The notes under the pieces: model-generated
What the model saw: the letters and a program-made list of their open reading frames with translations, nothing else
Databases searched by the model: none
Told to the model about the DNA's origin: nothing
Made by a program: the position numbers and the translations under genes
Shown: in pieces, positions 26,022 to 38,902 of the stretch
How positions within the stretch are numbered: position 1 is the stretch's first letter
How the letters are laid out: each line of letters opens with the position of its first letter
DNA from: Penelope pileata
Taxonomy: Eukaryota > Chordata > Aves > Galliformes > Cracidae
Length of the DNA: 64,000 bases
Direction of reading: 5' to 3'
Assembly: GCA_013396635.1 (NCBI GenBank)
Contig: WBMW01005487.1
Span: 449,809 to 513,808 of the forward strand

Positions 26022-29000
26022 AGTTTTATCCCATTACTTTCTTGAACATTAGGAAAGACTGAAAACCTAGAACCAAATTTCATGGCTCAGTGAGATCTTT
26101 CTCCTAATTATGCAAAACTATCTAGAGGGTGATTATCACAGTCTACAAAACACATAAACGTTGTTTCCCTTGTAATTCCAATTCTAGATATATTGTGGCA
26201 TAACTCAACACTTAGTATTCTTCTCCTCAGGTGGAGTCTAGCCTAGACTTACGCAAAAAGAAAAACCACCCAACCAGCATGTATCCGTGATACACAAGGC
26301 GGTGGTTGTCTGTACGCCTGTAGTGCTGTTAGACCTTCACATTGTTCTGGATGCAGACTGTTCTCTTCTGATTTATACTTAGCCTGGTTTCAGCTGTCTG
26401 GAAATGGCAGCTGCAAGGGTTTGCAGGGATGGATTGAAAGGTTTTCTAGTGAGTGTCAGCCTCAGAAACTCGATTATATAAGGAGCTCCTCAGCAATTCA
26501 CAGCAGCTCTCTCTGCTAGAGCTGCAGGAGTCAGCTGGGAGAACCATTCTCCTGCTCTCTAGTGGCAGAAGCACAAAAAAGCCAAAAATGTCCTGCTTTT
26601 TCAGAGCAAACTCGTACATGCATGCCTTATTTTTACGGAGCAGGCCTGAAAATGGCTGACAAATTCCAAGTTGGTAACTTGGAAAATGGAGGAGTCTCGA
26701 CTGCCTAAGAAAGAACAAGAAATAGTCTGATCCAGTATTTATGTGTGTGCACAGGGGGATACCAGAGAGTATCTGAGCAAAGATTATGCTGAATCCTGGA
26801 AGCTTTTGAAGTGAGAACTTTTTGCTTTCTGAGGAGTCTTTGCAGAAATGATTTTGCAGGATGAGAAATTCTCACTGCCATTAGCAGTAGGCAGCCCTGG
26901 ACACAGCTGCTCGCTTCGGTTCCAGCCAGTAGGCAGCAGCAGTAAGCAGACTCACTCTCTCTGCTGCCGCGTTGTGCTGGGCTAGCCAGAGCAGCACTTG
27001 TTGAAGCAACGGTCAGCTTCATGCCAGACTAGAACAGCAGTCAGGCTGGAGAACTGAGAGAAGAGATGGTACAACTGGAAGCAAAGCAAGGAATAAAATC
27101 CTTATCTGTGTCCCCGCCTTTTATCTCAGGGGTACCTAGCTCATGTAATCATGGCCCACAAGTGTCCACAGCTTATACCAGCCATATTACACATAATCTG
27201 TGATCCTTTTGCTGGCAGAGCCACTGTGCCATGCCTGGAGTGATCCATGTAACCGTTGGTGCACCTGCAGCTGAGGTCATGCAGCAAAAGCAGGGATGGC
27301 AGGGAGGCTGCAGGCTCACTGGCTGCCCGTCAGCTAGGGAAGGGCTGGGTGCCCTATCCTGTAAACACATACCTATAAATGCAGTCAAGTCCATACTAAA
27401 TTAAAAGTGGATCTTGATTTTAAACATGCAGACATTTCAGAACAGTGACGTGTCGATTTTCTCTACAGTCTTGTATAATAAAATAAACAAAAATTTCCCT
27501 TTAAGGATTGCAGCTCAGAGCAGATGAGTCAGTGCTGGAAAACTGTAGGTTATTCCCTTTTCCTTCCCAAGCCTTTCCATCAAAACTAGAAATTAAGGAA
27601 TAGCAGCTTTTTCCTACAGTGGCCTGCTGACTTGAGAGTAGCTTTCATACCTGGATAGGCATTCCTCAGCTTAGCTGTCTCCGTTGATTAAGTACCTATT
27701 TTAGTAAGTGCCGCACAGCACCCTCTTCTGCTGAAATGATGAGAAGTGGAAATCCCTGGTCTGTCTGTCTTTTCCTATCTCTGATAGGCGTTTATATACT
27801 GAAGAACAAGGTAAGTATGAAAGCTCAATTACAGTAAATAGGGAGAATCAATAAAGGAATGAGAAGCTGGCAGCCACGCAGATGGGGTTTATCTCCGCAG
27901 CAGAATCCTGACACATGACATTACAAGAACATAGAGCGCTCAGATGAATTATGAAGATTGACATTTGTGATGATAACTTGCAATCGTGCTATTTAAAAAA
28001 CTCACCTATTTGGTAATGAAAACCTGCTGGCAAGATCTGATCAGAGAGGTGAAATTGCAGGAAGAGTAAAATAAGATCAATAAATCAAATGCTGTAAATC
28101 ATCTGTGAGGCACACTGCAATTAGGGTTGAATTCAAGAAGGCAGAATTATTGGAACTACAAACATAAATCCATCTCACACGTGCTACTATTTCTTCTGGG
28201 AAATACACACTCACCTCTAACATTTCCAAATCAACCTCTGTCAAGGACAAAAAAGACAATGAGTGTCCCCTAACAGAATGATTCCCATTGACTGCTGCAT
28301 GTTTCCAGTTCAACGCAGGCTTTGAGGATCCCTGTTTTGCTGCCTTAGGAAGGCTCTCTGATTCTGTCATCAGCTTTGGCATCGCATGGAAGATGCAGAA
28401 GTGGCCCAAGGTGTGAACAGCTTGAGAGAAGCAGAGAGCCCAGGGGGCTGTTGATGGAGGCTCAGAGATCTCCGCTGACTGTGCCTGGGAGATGGTCTTT
28501 TGTCACAGATCTGAAATGTAAAACAACTTTGACACAATAGTGTCTTCCTTTTCTAACTACAAGCCTCAATTTTTAATCCCACATGCTGTTTATCTTCTGA
28601 AAAATTCCAGTTGCTAATCATCTACTTGCCAGTGTGCAATATCTGCAACACAGGAGCTGAAAGTGGGTAAGGCCCTCCGAATAGTGCAGGATCCAAGTCG
28701 AGAGAGCCATTAAAGAAATACAAGTTAGGATATCTACTCAAAGTTCCAGCCTGAGATTTCATTTTGTTGTCTGAGATGCCTGCTTAAACATTCCTATCAG
28801 ATGGAGATGGAAGCGGATCCTCCCAGTTTTAACGGTCGTGGCAGCTGGTAGATCAGGCTTAGTCAAAACAATCATGCTTTGGAATGCGTTTATAGGGAAA
28901 TGCTTCACAAAAACTGCTTTGAGTTCAGTGTCAACAGCTTGATTTTGGTTTTAAGAGGCTGTGTTGAACAAGCACAAGTGGAGAGAAATAGCTTATTCCA

Positions 29001-31404
29001 GTGGACTGAGGAGTGACGAGGAATTAGGAACTCCTGCATTAGTTCCTGGCCTGCCCCTGCTTTGCTGAGAGGCCTCAGTGAGCTCTTAGATCCTCTGTAG
29101 CAAGTTTATTTCATCTCAGGTAGCGTAAAACCTGCTTCAGTGAACAGTTACAAAGGCCTGCAGTTTGATATTGTACAAATGTGCCTTACTTAGAAAATTA
29201 AGCAGTGCCTAGTAGTGAGGAATATACTGCCAATCTGCATTGTCCCAGTGGTGCATATGGGAGTGGTAATATGTGTGAATTTCCTGTTCTTGCTGGGGGA
29301 GAACGTGGATCTGAGCACTTCTTTCTAGTTTTTGCCTATTTCAGAAAACCATCTCTCTTTGGTTCCTTTACAAAGAGAATCGAGAAGGAAAGAGTGGTTT
29401 TATAAGGAAAGAACCCTCAAACTGTTGGATTTCAGGGTGGGGAATTCTTGTCTTTTTAATTCTCCTCTTTTGTAATATGCTGCAGGATGATATGGTGACT
29501 AATAACTAGGAAGTGACAGCAAGACTGTTAGAGGTTTTTAATTCTGGCATTGACTTTGTTGTGGCAATCTGGGTGGGATAATCAAGTTTTCTCCCTTTTC
29601 TTACACCGAAAATAGGCAGAAGGTGCTGAAGTGAGTTTGCTCACCTACAGTAAGATCACCTTTGGTGCAAAGCAGCCTGAACTTATTTCAGAAGCTCCAT
29701 GATTTTCATTCTGTGTATACTAAGAAACTGCTGGAGGGAACTTAGTAAATGAATGGTTAGTTATTATTCAGTCCCCAGAACGACTCCATCTAGTTCTTTA
29801 GAATGCCAGTTTATTAGTCATTTTACTTAGCTACAAGGCATTAATAAACATGAAAGGCTAAAGCTGTCTTCATTGCACTTGGAAATCCATGCAGTATAGT
29901 TACACAGACTTCAAAACCTCAGTGTGCTGCATACATTTTCTACAGGAAAGTTTTCCACTTGTGGCTTTTAATTGGGATTCACTGTTAGACAACACTCTCA
30001 CACTCCCAGTAAGCAAAGAGACGCTCCTGAGAATCCATTGTGAGCTTTTTTTTTGAAGCAAGTTGATGTTGAAACTGGAATTGTGATGGTCCAGCTTGGC
30101 AGAAGTTCTCAGTACTCAGCCCATGTTAAAAAACTCCATATGGTCCCCTGTTTAGCTCAAATACCATCAGTGGTGTTTGTAATGATGCAACTCATTACAA
30201 AAATTTAAAATAAGGCTTAGGAATCCAGAACATCCTAACACTCTCCCTTTAAGGTCAACCTGCCTTTTAGCTGAGGGCTGAAACTTCTGCATTCACATTG
30301 TTTCTGTGCATAGCTCATTGTTGGATTAGTTACCCTGTGGGAAATACTCACTTAATTATGACAGTACGGAGGACATTAATTCAGTAGAGAACATGATCTG
30401 ACTGAGAAGCATCCAGATTCCTTTCCCGAGAATCACAGGTCTGCTTTCCATTACTCCCATTTCATGTGGACACAGGCAACTGTGTGTGTGTGACCCCTCA
30501 GAGGATAGTCACCCTGAGTCCATATGATGCTGTCGTCTCCCATGTAGGCATATTAGGAGTTCCATCAATGAGAGAAGCCTAGGAATAGGAAGGAAAAGTG
30601 TTATCTCAGCTTCAGACATGTGACCAACAATTCCCTCCAGGCTGGTTCTAGTCAGAATGCCAGAGCTGGCACTGAAAAGTATCAGAAGTGTAAGCAAAAC
30701 AGAGCTGAATGAGGAGGTTGGTAACATTTCAACAAGAAGAGTGTGGAGAGATCTTGGCTGACTTGCAAAACTATGTAGTGAGATATGGCTTGATATTAGG
30801 CAACCATTCTGTTGTAGGTTGGATCAGATCATCTGCACATCATTCAGTGTTCTCGTCTTGAAGCTATGTTTTTTGAGTGCCATAACCAAGTGGCATACAC
30901 CCCCTGTGTAGACTAGGATTTACACAAGTAAATGTTCAGACCCCTCTTCTTACTGCAGTTCTGCTCTGGAGAGCTGTTTTCATGTTGCTGTGAAGACTGA
31001 TTGATGTTTATAGAAGATGTTGGCGGGGTCAGAGTGGAGATATTTCAAGTCAGGTCCATTGTCAGGTGTGTGGCGATGGTGCTGGCATCTCTTAGAAGGA
31101 AAGACAGATCTATCTGTTTCTGCTTTATGATGCTGGTTTTATGAAGGATACATACCGAGCTTGACTGCTATCCTAATAGGAGTGCAGAACAACAAAAACT
31201 GTGAAAGGCCAGCTATTTTTCGTAGCCTAGGCGGAAATCTATAACAGACAAATAGATCACCATAACCAAAACCTGAACTTCTGAGGACCAGAAACCTCCT
31301 ACAGGACATGGACTTGGATAAATACGATCTAGGTTAGTCTATCTGCCAGTTTACAAACCTCTTGGGTTCTTTGAAGGATCATCAAGAAACGGAGTATGGG
31401 TGCT

Positions 31405-31660
31405 GTCCATTTGAATTTTCAAAAGGCTTTGGCCAAATCTATCGTCCAGTTTTTGAGGAAATCAAGCAGCCAAGGAGGATAGGGTAAAGCCCTAGCATGG
31501 GTAAGTAGTTGGATAAACAGTAGAAACAGATGATAGAAGAAGATATTTGAGCCTTCAATAGGAGAGTGCCAACAGAGTTCTTTAGGGATTTGTACTGGGA
31601 TGTAGGCAGTTCAGCATATTCATAAATAACCCAGAAAAAAGTATAAGCATTCTAGCCACT
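31405..31660 (+). mobile_element. Ancient CR1/L3-like LINE fragment (reverse transcriptase region)
   Basis: Degenerate plus-strand similarity to the reverse-transcriptase region of amniote CR1/L3 LINEs. GAATTTTCAAAAGGCTTTG corresponds to the FSKAF motif. GGATTTGTACTGGGA corresponds to the G-S-VLGP block. TTCAGCATATTCATAAATAAC corresponds to the FNIFIND motif, with the usual AGAAAAAAG continuation. The frame is destroyed by indels. The divergence is much greater than for the CR1 copies near 60-63 kb, which suggests an older insertion. The edges are approximate. Confidence 0.7.
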
Positions 31661-32631
31661 CTTACTGGTCATTTGCTTTTCTGATTTTCCAGATTTTTAT
31701 GTAGAAAGGGATATTATTAACATTTACTGTAGTTTCCTGTGTGGCATGATTTTGGACTAACTCAAATTATTCCAAAGTCAATTCTAGTAGCTGGGATTGA
31801 GCTAAAGAAGATCTTCAAAAAATAAATCTTGTTTTTTAAATTTCCTGTGATGGACAATCTGTGAAAAGCTTTATCATGTTAATCAATAGGTTTGTTGCCC
31901 TCAATATTAGAAATTATTAGCTTATATCTGGCCCAAATTCTTGTAGGTTCGAATTCCAGGCAGTATCTCTCTTGCAACTCTGCTGATGTGAGGATTCCTC
32001 TGTGTTCAGGTCTCCTCCTCTCCTTATGGGTACACACAGATTATTATCAAATAATTACTTCTTCCTTTTACTTAACTAAAAAAGATTAAGTGCCCAGGAT
32101 CTTTCCTGTTAAAGCATGTCTTCCAGTTCTGTTGCACTGAGCAGGATCCTTAGCCTGGATCTGGCACTAATGTCTCTACCAGAAGCAGCAAAGGCAGTTC
32201 TAAGCACAATTTAACCTCCTTTTGAGAGTCTTCTGCACTGGGGAAGCCTTCCAAGAAGAGAGGAAGGGCAGGGGCACCAGAACAGCTCTGATAACACCTC
32301 ACGTAGAGCAGAGTGCGTGGTTGGAGGCTACATGTTCTAGCTAGCTTGAACGAGTACATTTGCCTCTTATTTAAAACCAAAGTTAGCTAGGGAAGTCTTC
32401 AGACTACTCAAAGTCACAGGAAGATGTTTTAACAAATTCTGTCAGCTTGAGGCTTGGTGGGAAGATCAAGGCATTTTGAACCTTATATTCTGTAGGTCTC
32501 ACAGCAAGACTCAGTCTTCTCTGTTTATTCCACTCCAGTCTTCTCCCTGCTAGAAAAAGTTAAACATTCTCTAGTATTGAAAAGTGTGGGTGGCAAACAC
32601 CTGATCTGAATCTTTTCCTCTTCTGAGAAGT

Positions 32632-32672
32632 TTGAATTTAAAAAAGCAAGCTTGAATTTAAAAATTGCAAGC
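32632..32672. repeat. 20/21-bp imperfect tandem duplication
   Basis: TTGAATTTAAAAAAGCAAGC is followed directly by TTGAATTTAAAAATTGCAAGC (21 bases). The copies differ by one insertion and one substitution. No function is suggested. Confidence 0.8.
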
Positions 32673-35600
32673 TTTCCTTCCATTACTCATGAACAGGAAA
32701 AAAAAAAGGATTTTTATAGCCACACATTTCTAAATAAATCCTGTCACCTAATCCTGTTAACTGAAACCTGCAAATCCAAGGAAGTGGAAGTCTGTTGCTC
32801 CACTGAAACAGGGATTTGTGAAGGGTTTTGCAGAATGGTGAAAAACAAAGAACTGACAAGCAGAGAAGTGGCTAATAATATATGCGATTTTTCTTTGAGC
32901 AGACTTGGAACATCAGCCTGTCAAGCACCCAAAATGACATGAAGTTGCTTAGGAGGAGGAAAGTGGAATTTGTTGTTTTTGTTCTTTAACCTTAAATGCT
33001 TCCTCTGGAGTAGAGTATGCACTGCGATGTCTCCAGCTTCGGAATGCTGTTTAATCTGACATCCCTCTGTAAGAGTAGGAGGAGAAAATGATTGTGATGT
33101 CTAGGTCTGCATTACTAAGCTACTTTATATATATAGGGTTTTTTTTACAGCAGTAGTGAACAGAAGCAGCTAGCAGAAATAAGTACATTTTTCTAATAAC
33201 TTTGAGCTACACACTGTAGCAACACACATAACCTGGGAAGCTAGATGGACAGATTCCCTGTTTGCAGGCCTTTTTTTATTCCAGGCTCAGTGACAGATAT
33301 TGGTGCTTGAAGGCTGTGCATTGCAGCACGTAACCCCAAGCCCAGGATTCCCAGCTGAGCTCTGCAGCCCTGTGCCCTGGTGGCTCTGCAGGGACTGCAG
33401 GGCAGGCTGCTGCTGGGCAGGGAGCTGGCAAAGTCAAGTAGCCACATTTCTGCCCATTGTGTCACTGCAGTTTAGGCACGTGTGGGGCTCCAAACACCTT
33501 CACATCATATAGAACCCACGGTCTGGTCCCTGCTCCCGGGGATGTTTTTACAAATTGCATGGGAAAAGACATTGCCTAAAAAGAAGAAGGTGCAGGAAGC
33601 AGCATCTAGAACTGCTCTATGTTGCCATGCCTTTGCATTAAATAGTACAGAGCAGTAACATGAGATGCAGTGTGATGTTTTCTCATTGATTTCACTGAAA
33701 AAAGCATTCACAATAGAGCCAGGTGAGCATGATCCCTCCCCCTCACAAACACACACACACAAGCACAAGACTACCATCCTCTGAGACAAATTTATACAAT
33801 GATGAACTGATACTATCAAGGCAATGGCCTCAAGTGTCTGTAGAGCTTTGTTTAAACTCTTACACAAAGGTCAATGAAGTGTAGAAAACAAATGAAAGCA
33901 CCGCCTGCAGAAATGAATCAATGGGGAGTCCCTGGGTGGACTGCTGGAAGTCAGCAGCATGGAGCAGCAGCCCTGCAGCTCAGCCCCAGCAGCACCTGCA
34001 CTGCTCCAGCATGGGGAGTGAAACTTGTCCTTAGTCGGTATGGCTGAGATAGGGATATGGCTGGCAGGGAGCACCCAGGGAAGGAGAGGCACAGAGAACA
34101 AAATCCTCAGTGAATCTTCTGGGTTTCCTGGGTATTTCTTCCTTGGCAGGCATACAGCACTTGTATGGCCTTTTATTGGGATCTCCAAATCTCATTATTA
34201 GCCACTTGGGTAGTACACTGGTTCCTAAAATACCATTTAAAACAGAGAACAGTAAAAGTGCATTTTCCATTTTTTTTCCCTCTACATGTACACCTTTCTT
34301 GTTCTCAAAACCAGTGGGTTTTGATTTAACATTTGGAAAAAAAGAAAAAGTTCACTTTTTAGTAAAGATAAGGTCATCAGCATGTCAGCTTGGTTGGTTG
34401 AGATCAAGAGTGACCATAAAGACACTTAGCGTGGAGGTTTATACCCTCCTTAATGGTAGCGTTGCAGCATAACTTCAACGTGCAGAAGAGCAAATGCATT
34501 CCAGGCAGTTCTCACCCTGCCCTCTTTCCTTCTTCTTAGTTTCTTCTCCTCTGCTCTGCATCCACCCTTCTCTGTCTGCTGTTGTTTTTCCCTGCAGTAG
34601 TTCCTCTCAGCAAAGCCTCCTCTAAAACTGAAAAAGCAGAAAGGAAATGCATAGCCCTGAACTGGCATTTGAAGAGCATGAGGTTGTTTGTTGTGCTGCT
34701 ATGATCACTCTGCTGCTGTTTGGGCTGGGACTGGGCTACTTTCCTCTGCTGCAGCTCTGAGATCAACAGCATTTTTAGGTGCTTCAGTTACACTTAAACA
34801 AAAGTAGCAGATCACAGAAGCCCAAATTGGAGCTGAAGTGATTTTTTTTTTTTTTTGAGCCAGAATCAAGGTAAAAGCTTTAGTAGCACAAACCCCAGAG
34901 TGCATGTGTAGACACAGGCATGTGCAAACTCAGGAAATAATCTCAAGCTTTAGGATAACCATGAGCTCTTTCTGGTGTTGAGTGAGTTACATGCGGTATC
35001 ACTGAAGGTTTCTAAAAGCAAAGCCAAAACAGAAGAGACCTTTAGTTTAATCTCACAGAATTATGTGCTGCCTTATCATCTGCTGCCTCTTCCCATTCTC
35101 TGTTTATCTAGTGGCTCACTGAGGCACTCAGCATTGCTGCCAGTTGCAGACACTGCTGCTGAGCAACAGAGTGGCAGCGGCACAGATCTTTCTTGTCTCT
35201 CAAGATAATGGGAATGTCTTGAGGACCCAGCCTGGCCTGACCTGGTTGTTTGTTTGCAGAGGATATACTCATGCCAGTAAAGAGTGAAATGCAGACAGAA
35301 ATGCTGTACCTCCCTTGCTTTTATTGGTAGTGAAATCCTATTCCATTAAAGCTATTGAGTGGAAGGGGTTACTACCTAAAACGTACCCTTTGTGGGTAGT
35401 GTATGACCAGGGGTATCTACATCAGGGGTAACAATAAGGTGGGATCCCCTGCTAGAAGCTCTTCTACTGCCATATTGTTTAGATACACTGGCTAAGCTTG
35501 GGTTTCTGCAATTTTGCTGTCTTTGAGAGTTCAGAAATCATGAATAAGCATGAAAATGTTTGTTTGTTCCTCAAAATCATGAAATGGCTTTTAGCTACTT

Positions 35601-35810
35601 GCCTAGGGAAATGGAGCTGATGCAGTCATGCTTTGTATCCGTTGGTCTGCCAGTTCCCTCTTCTAGTATTTCAACCTGTTTAATGGTTTAAAACAAATCT
35701 GACAAAGGGATCTTCTCAAGCATTGTATCTTCCCACCTGTTTGTGAAAATAAATAGCTGGAGTAAGCGGAGAGTTGCTGTTGTGTCCCCCCGAGAACAGG
35801 AGTTATAGGT

Positions 35811-35895
35811 AGGGTTATAGAATTAAATGATAATTTAGGTTGGAAAGAACCTCTGAGGGCCTCCTGCTCAAAGGGCCCTCTGCTGCAGCCTGCAC
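35811..35895 (-). mobile_element. Degraded CR1 3'-end fragment
   Basis: Plus-strand AGGGTTATAGAATTAAATG, then TTAGGTTGGAAAGAACCTCT and CTCCTGCTCAAAG, is a worn version of the reverse complement of the CR1 3' untranslated region, which normally reads CATAGAATCATAGAA, then TTGGAAAGGACCTC. The element is therefore in minus orientation, severely 5'-truncated and old. The edges are approximate. Confidence 0.65.
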
Positions 35896-38876
35896 ACCAG
35901 CATCAGTAATGACCAGACATCAGAGAATCTACATATGGTGGAGTGACTCACGGCGGAAAGGTTAGTATAGAACCCTGCACCTTAGACACATGAGACTGCA
36001 GTCACAAAGCAGAAATGGATGGGATGTTTCTTTTAAAGCCATTTTGCTCACAGAGCAACTTGTTTCTAATGAGCAGACAGTCTTACTGAAAATTTTGAAA
36101 TCCTCTGTCTGTCTTCAGCAATTTGCTGCAGGGAGGCGTTGTGGAGATGTATTCATAAAGATGGTGAGTTCTTGAATACTTAGCTGAGGGAGAGCTGTAT
36201 ACATGTCTCATGGGTGTTCTGGGTGTGAAACCGTTTTGGCTGTGCATCGACGTGGCGTTGAGCTGGTTTGAGTCACACACTGAGGGGGTAAAAGTCAGCC
36301 CTGTCAGAATTCAGATCACCAGGCAGAGTCTGGACTTCCCAAAGTTGGACACTGCCATTACGGTTGTTGGAGTCAATAGCACATTGCCCATCAAATCCAG
36401 CACTGCGTGACGATCAGAAATAATGCAGTTCATGTGGACAGAAGATGCATCAGCAGGGACAGGCTCACGGAGAGGGGTCCATTATTCTTGGAGGCTACAG
36501 CTCATTAAACGCTGGTGAAAGGCGCTATTTTGAGAAAGAGTCCTTTGATAGTCGCTAAACTGATCCAGTTTGAGCAAGCCTCCCATGCTGTCTCAACCCT
36601 CTTCTGAATAATTCCAGATAAGGCTAGAAAAATAAGCTAGTTCTTGGTCTTTAAATAGAAATTTGATGGAATGTTCATTTGGAAAGCAAATGTTATTGAA
36701 GCCCAAGTTACAAGCTTAATAGGAGCATTTCAATGTGAATATTGGCAAACTCATTAGTAAGGTCTAGACCACAAGGTAAAAATGTAGGTAATCCATAAAC
36801 TAACAGTAACTGTGACTAAATCATATGGTTATTCTGATCTCAGCAGCTTCCCAGAGTCCTCATAGCTCCCAGATTTCCTCATAGCTTCACACTTGGTTAC
36901 CTGTCCTTAAGCTTTCTTCTCCACTTGGGGAATATTGCAGGTCAGGTGGCAAGATGCTCTTGCTCATCAGTTTCTAGCTGTGATTTTTAGCTGCTTGCTG
37001 CAGAGAACAACTTTTTCTAACCACTCTGAAAATCCTGATGTTTATGTTCTGCATAGTCTGTGACTTATGTCCATAGATACCAACACGACTGACTTTTTGG
37101 ATAATGTTTCCTTTTTAGCAATCCAGTTGCAAAGCTGTTTGTTAGTTACAAGCACACTGCCAGCAACCCCTGGAAACACATGTCCTAGGCAAGTGCTCCT
37201 GTTTTGATTGTGGTTATAAGGATGAAGAGGGTGGGATCGCTCTGGGTTTGTTTACCAGCTGGACAGATAATAGCTTCCCAAGTGCTTCTTGACACAGGCT
37301 TTCCTCGCCTCTTTTGTGTGTCATCTGCTACTGCCTGTGTGCCAGGCTCCACAGCGTGTTGTTGTTGGGATCTCTCTGCTCTCACTGATCAACTTTGAAC
37401 CGTTCTTTATCTCAACCCAGCCCACTTCTCGTGTAGCAAAAGAGGGCTTTCTGCTTCCATCCTGACATCCAGTAGCAGCACTCTTCCTTCTCCCCCCTGC
37501 CCTACAAAGTGACTCCCCACAGCCCAGCATCCTGCCCTGCCCGCCACTTCGTGCTGCTCAGCACTTTCTTTATCCTGGCCAGATGCTCAGGTGCCTTCTT
37601 TGCTGTACCTTAAATAGGTTTCAGTGTTTGTTCCCCCGCTTTCCAGTTCCTATTGATAGAGCAATAAAGGAAGCACGGGCTGAATTTCAACACTCTAAGG
37701 GTGACAGCACGGTTGTGTAACTAACAAGGCTGAGGGTTTGTGTATTTGTGCATTTATGGTGAATATTTATTAGTTCTAGGTGTGATGCAAGCTGCAGGGG
37801 CAGTAGGTGAAGACTCTACCACTAAAACTCTGAGATAGAATTCCCCTGTTTTGTAGTTTAATATTTCATGGATTTTCAAATGCCAATTATCAGTTAGAAG
37901 CTGCCTGCTAGGAGCAATATGCAGCTTGGAAGGGACTTGCTCCAGTTCCTCCAACCCATACCACATGCTAATTGACTCATTTATTATCTGAGAAGCCAAG
38001 TGCTCAGGGGTGATGCCTGAAACTCCCACCTAAGCAAAGATTGTCCTAGCAGGCCAGTGAGCAGAAGGCTTGCACTACTGCTTCCTGCATCCTGAGCTAG
38101 GGGATGGAAGTTTTTATGACTTGCAGTCTGTTCTTGCATAATCCTGAGCTCATTAGGGATGTGATTTTTCACATTTGTATGCAGCACTGTATTTTCATTA
38201 AAGTAGCACCACATATATATGTACAGAGAGTTGACAAAATCCCTTAAGAACACAAGCGAATCTTTGGCTGCTTCACCTGCGTTCTCCCTGCTGCATCTAC
38301 CCCCTTTGGATCTATGCCAGGTCTTGAGCAGTATCTGACAAATATTGGTAAAAAAAAGAGCTCATTTCCCAGAAAAAGAGTATTCCCTTTCCCTGGCAGG
38401 TGGGTTCTCTGTACCCACTTGGAATGTACTGTGCAGCCAATGATCGAAAAGGCTTGGTGCAGCAACAGTCACAGCTTTTCTGAAGTGTCTGAAAACCTGC
38501 CTATAAAGGCCCCTTTGCTAACATGGAAAGCATTGCCATAATGCCAATAATAAATAATGTCCATGATAGTAGTTTCATACCATTAGACAAGGATAATTCC
38601 CAGCCTCCTGCACTTTATTCTTGGAAGACTCTCAAATAAAATATCATTACTTTGAAATTCTCTGGATCCCAAATTGTCATTACGATTTCAGGACTTTGAA
38701 TCTTTCTCTGAGCTCGGTACCTGTGACTCCTGGAGCCAAGTGTTAGAAGCATTCAGGAGCCCACGTCTGCAGACAGAGCTGCATGAGAATTCACAGTCTT
38801 GTTTCTGGCATTTTGGGCTATGTGCTCAACATGGCCTAGATTCGAGACAACGCTCACATTCTCATTTCGTTTCAGG

Positions 38877-38902
38877 TTTTTTTTTTTTTCTTTTTTTTTT
38901 TT
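38877..38902. repeat. Interrupted poly-T tract
   Basis: Thirteen T, one C, then twelve T. It is low complexity and not linked to a recognised element. Confidence 0.9.

Larger units (their letters stand above)
16061..31404. other. Gene-poor flanking sequence
   Basis: About 15 kb without an exon I can identify. Open frames are at most about 130 codons and mutually overlapping. Structured items inside are an 18-base T run (18034-18051), a guanine-rich run (25940-25958) and a duplicated AACCACAGCTGT-type block (25992-26021). A minus-strand open frame at 21508-21753 has protein-like composition but no recognisable family. Several stretches, for example 27840-28120, look compositionally like unique non-repetitive sequence that could be conserved, which needs an alignment to test. 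Confidence 0.55.

Noticed and set aside
30815..30850. TAGGTTGGATCAGATCATCT as a CR1 3'-end remnant
   Set aside because: It resembles part of the CR1 3' UTR, but the terminal ATTCTATG repeats and flanking consensus are missing; the match is too short.
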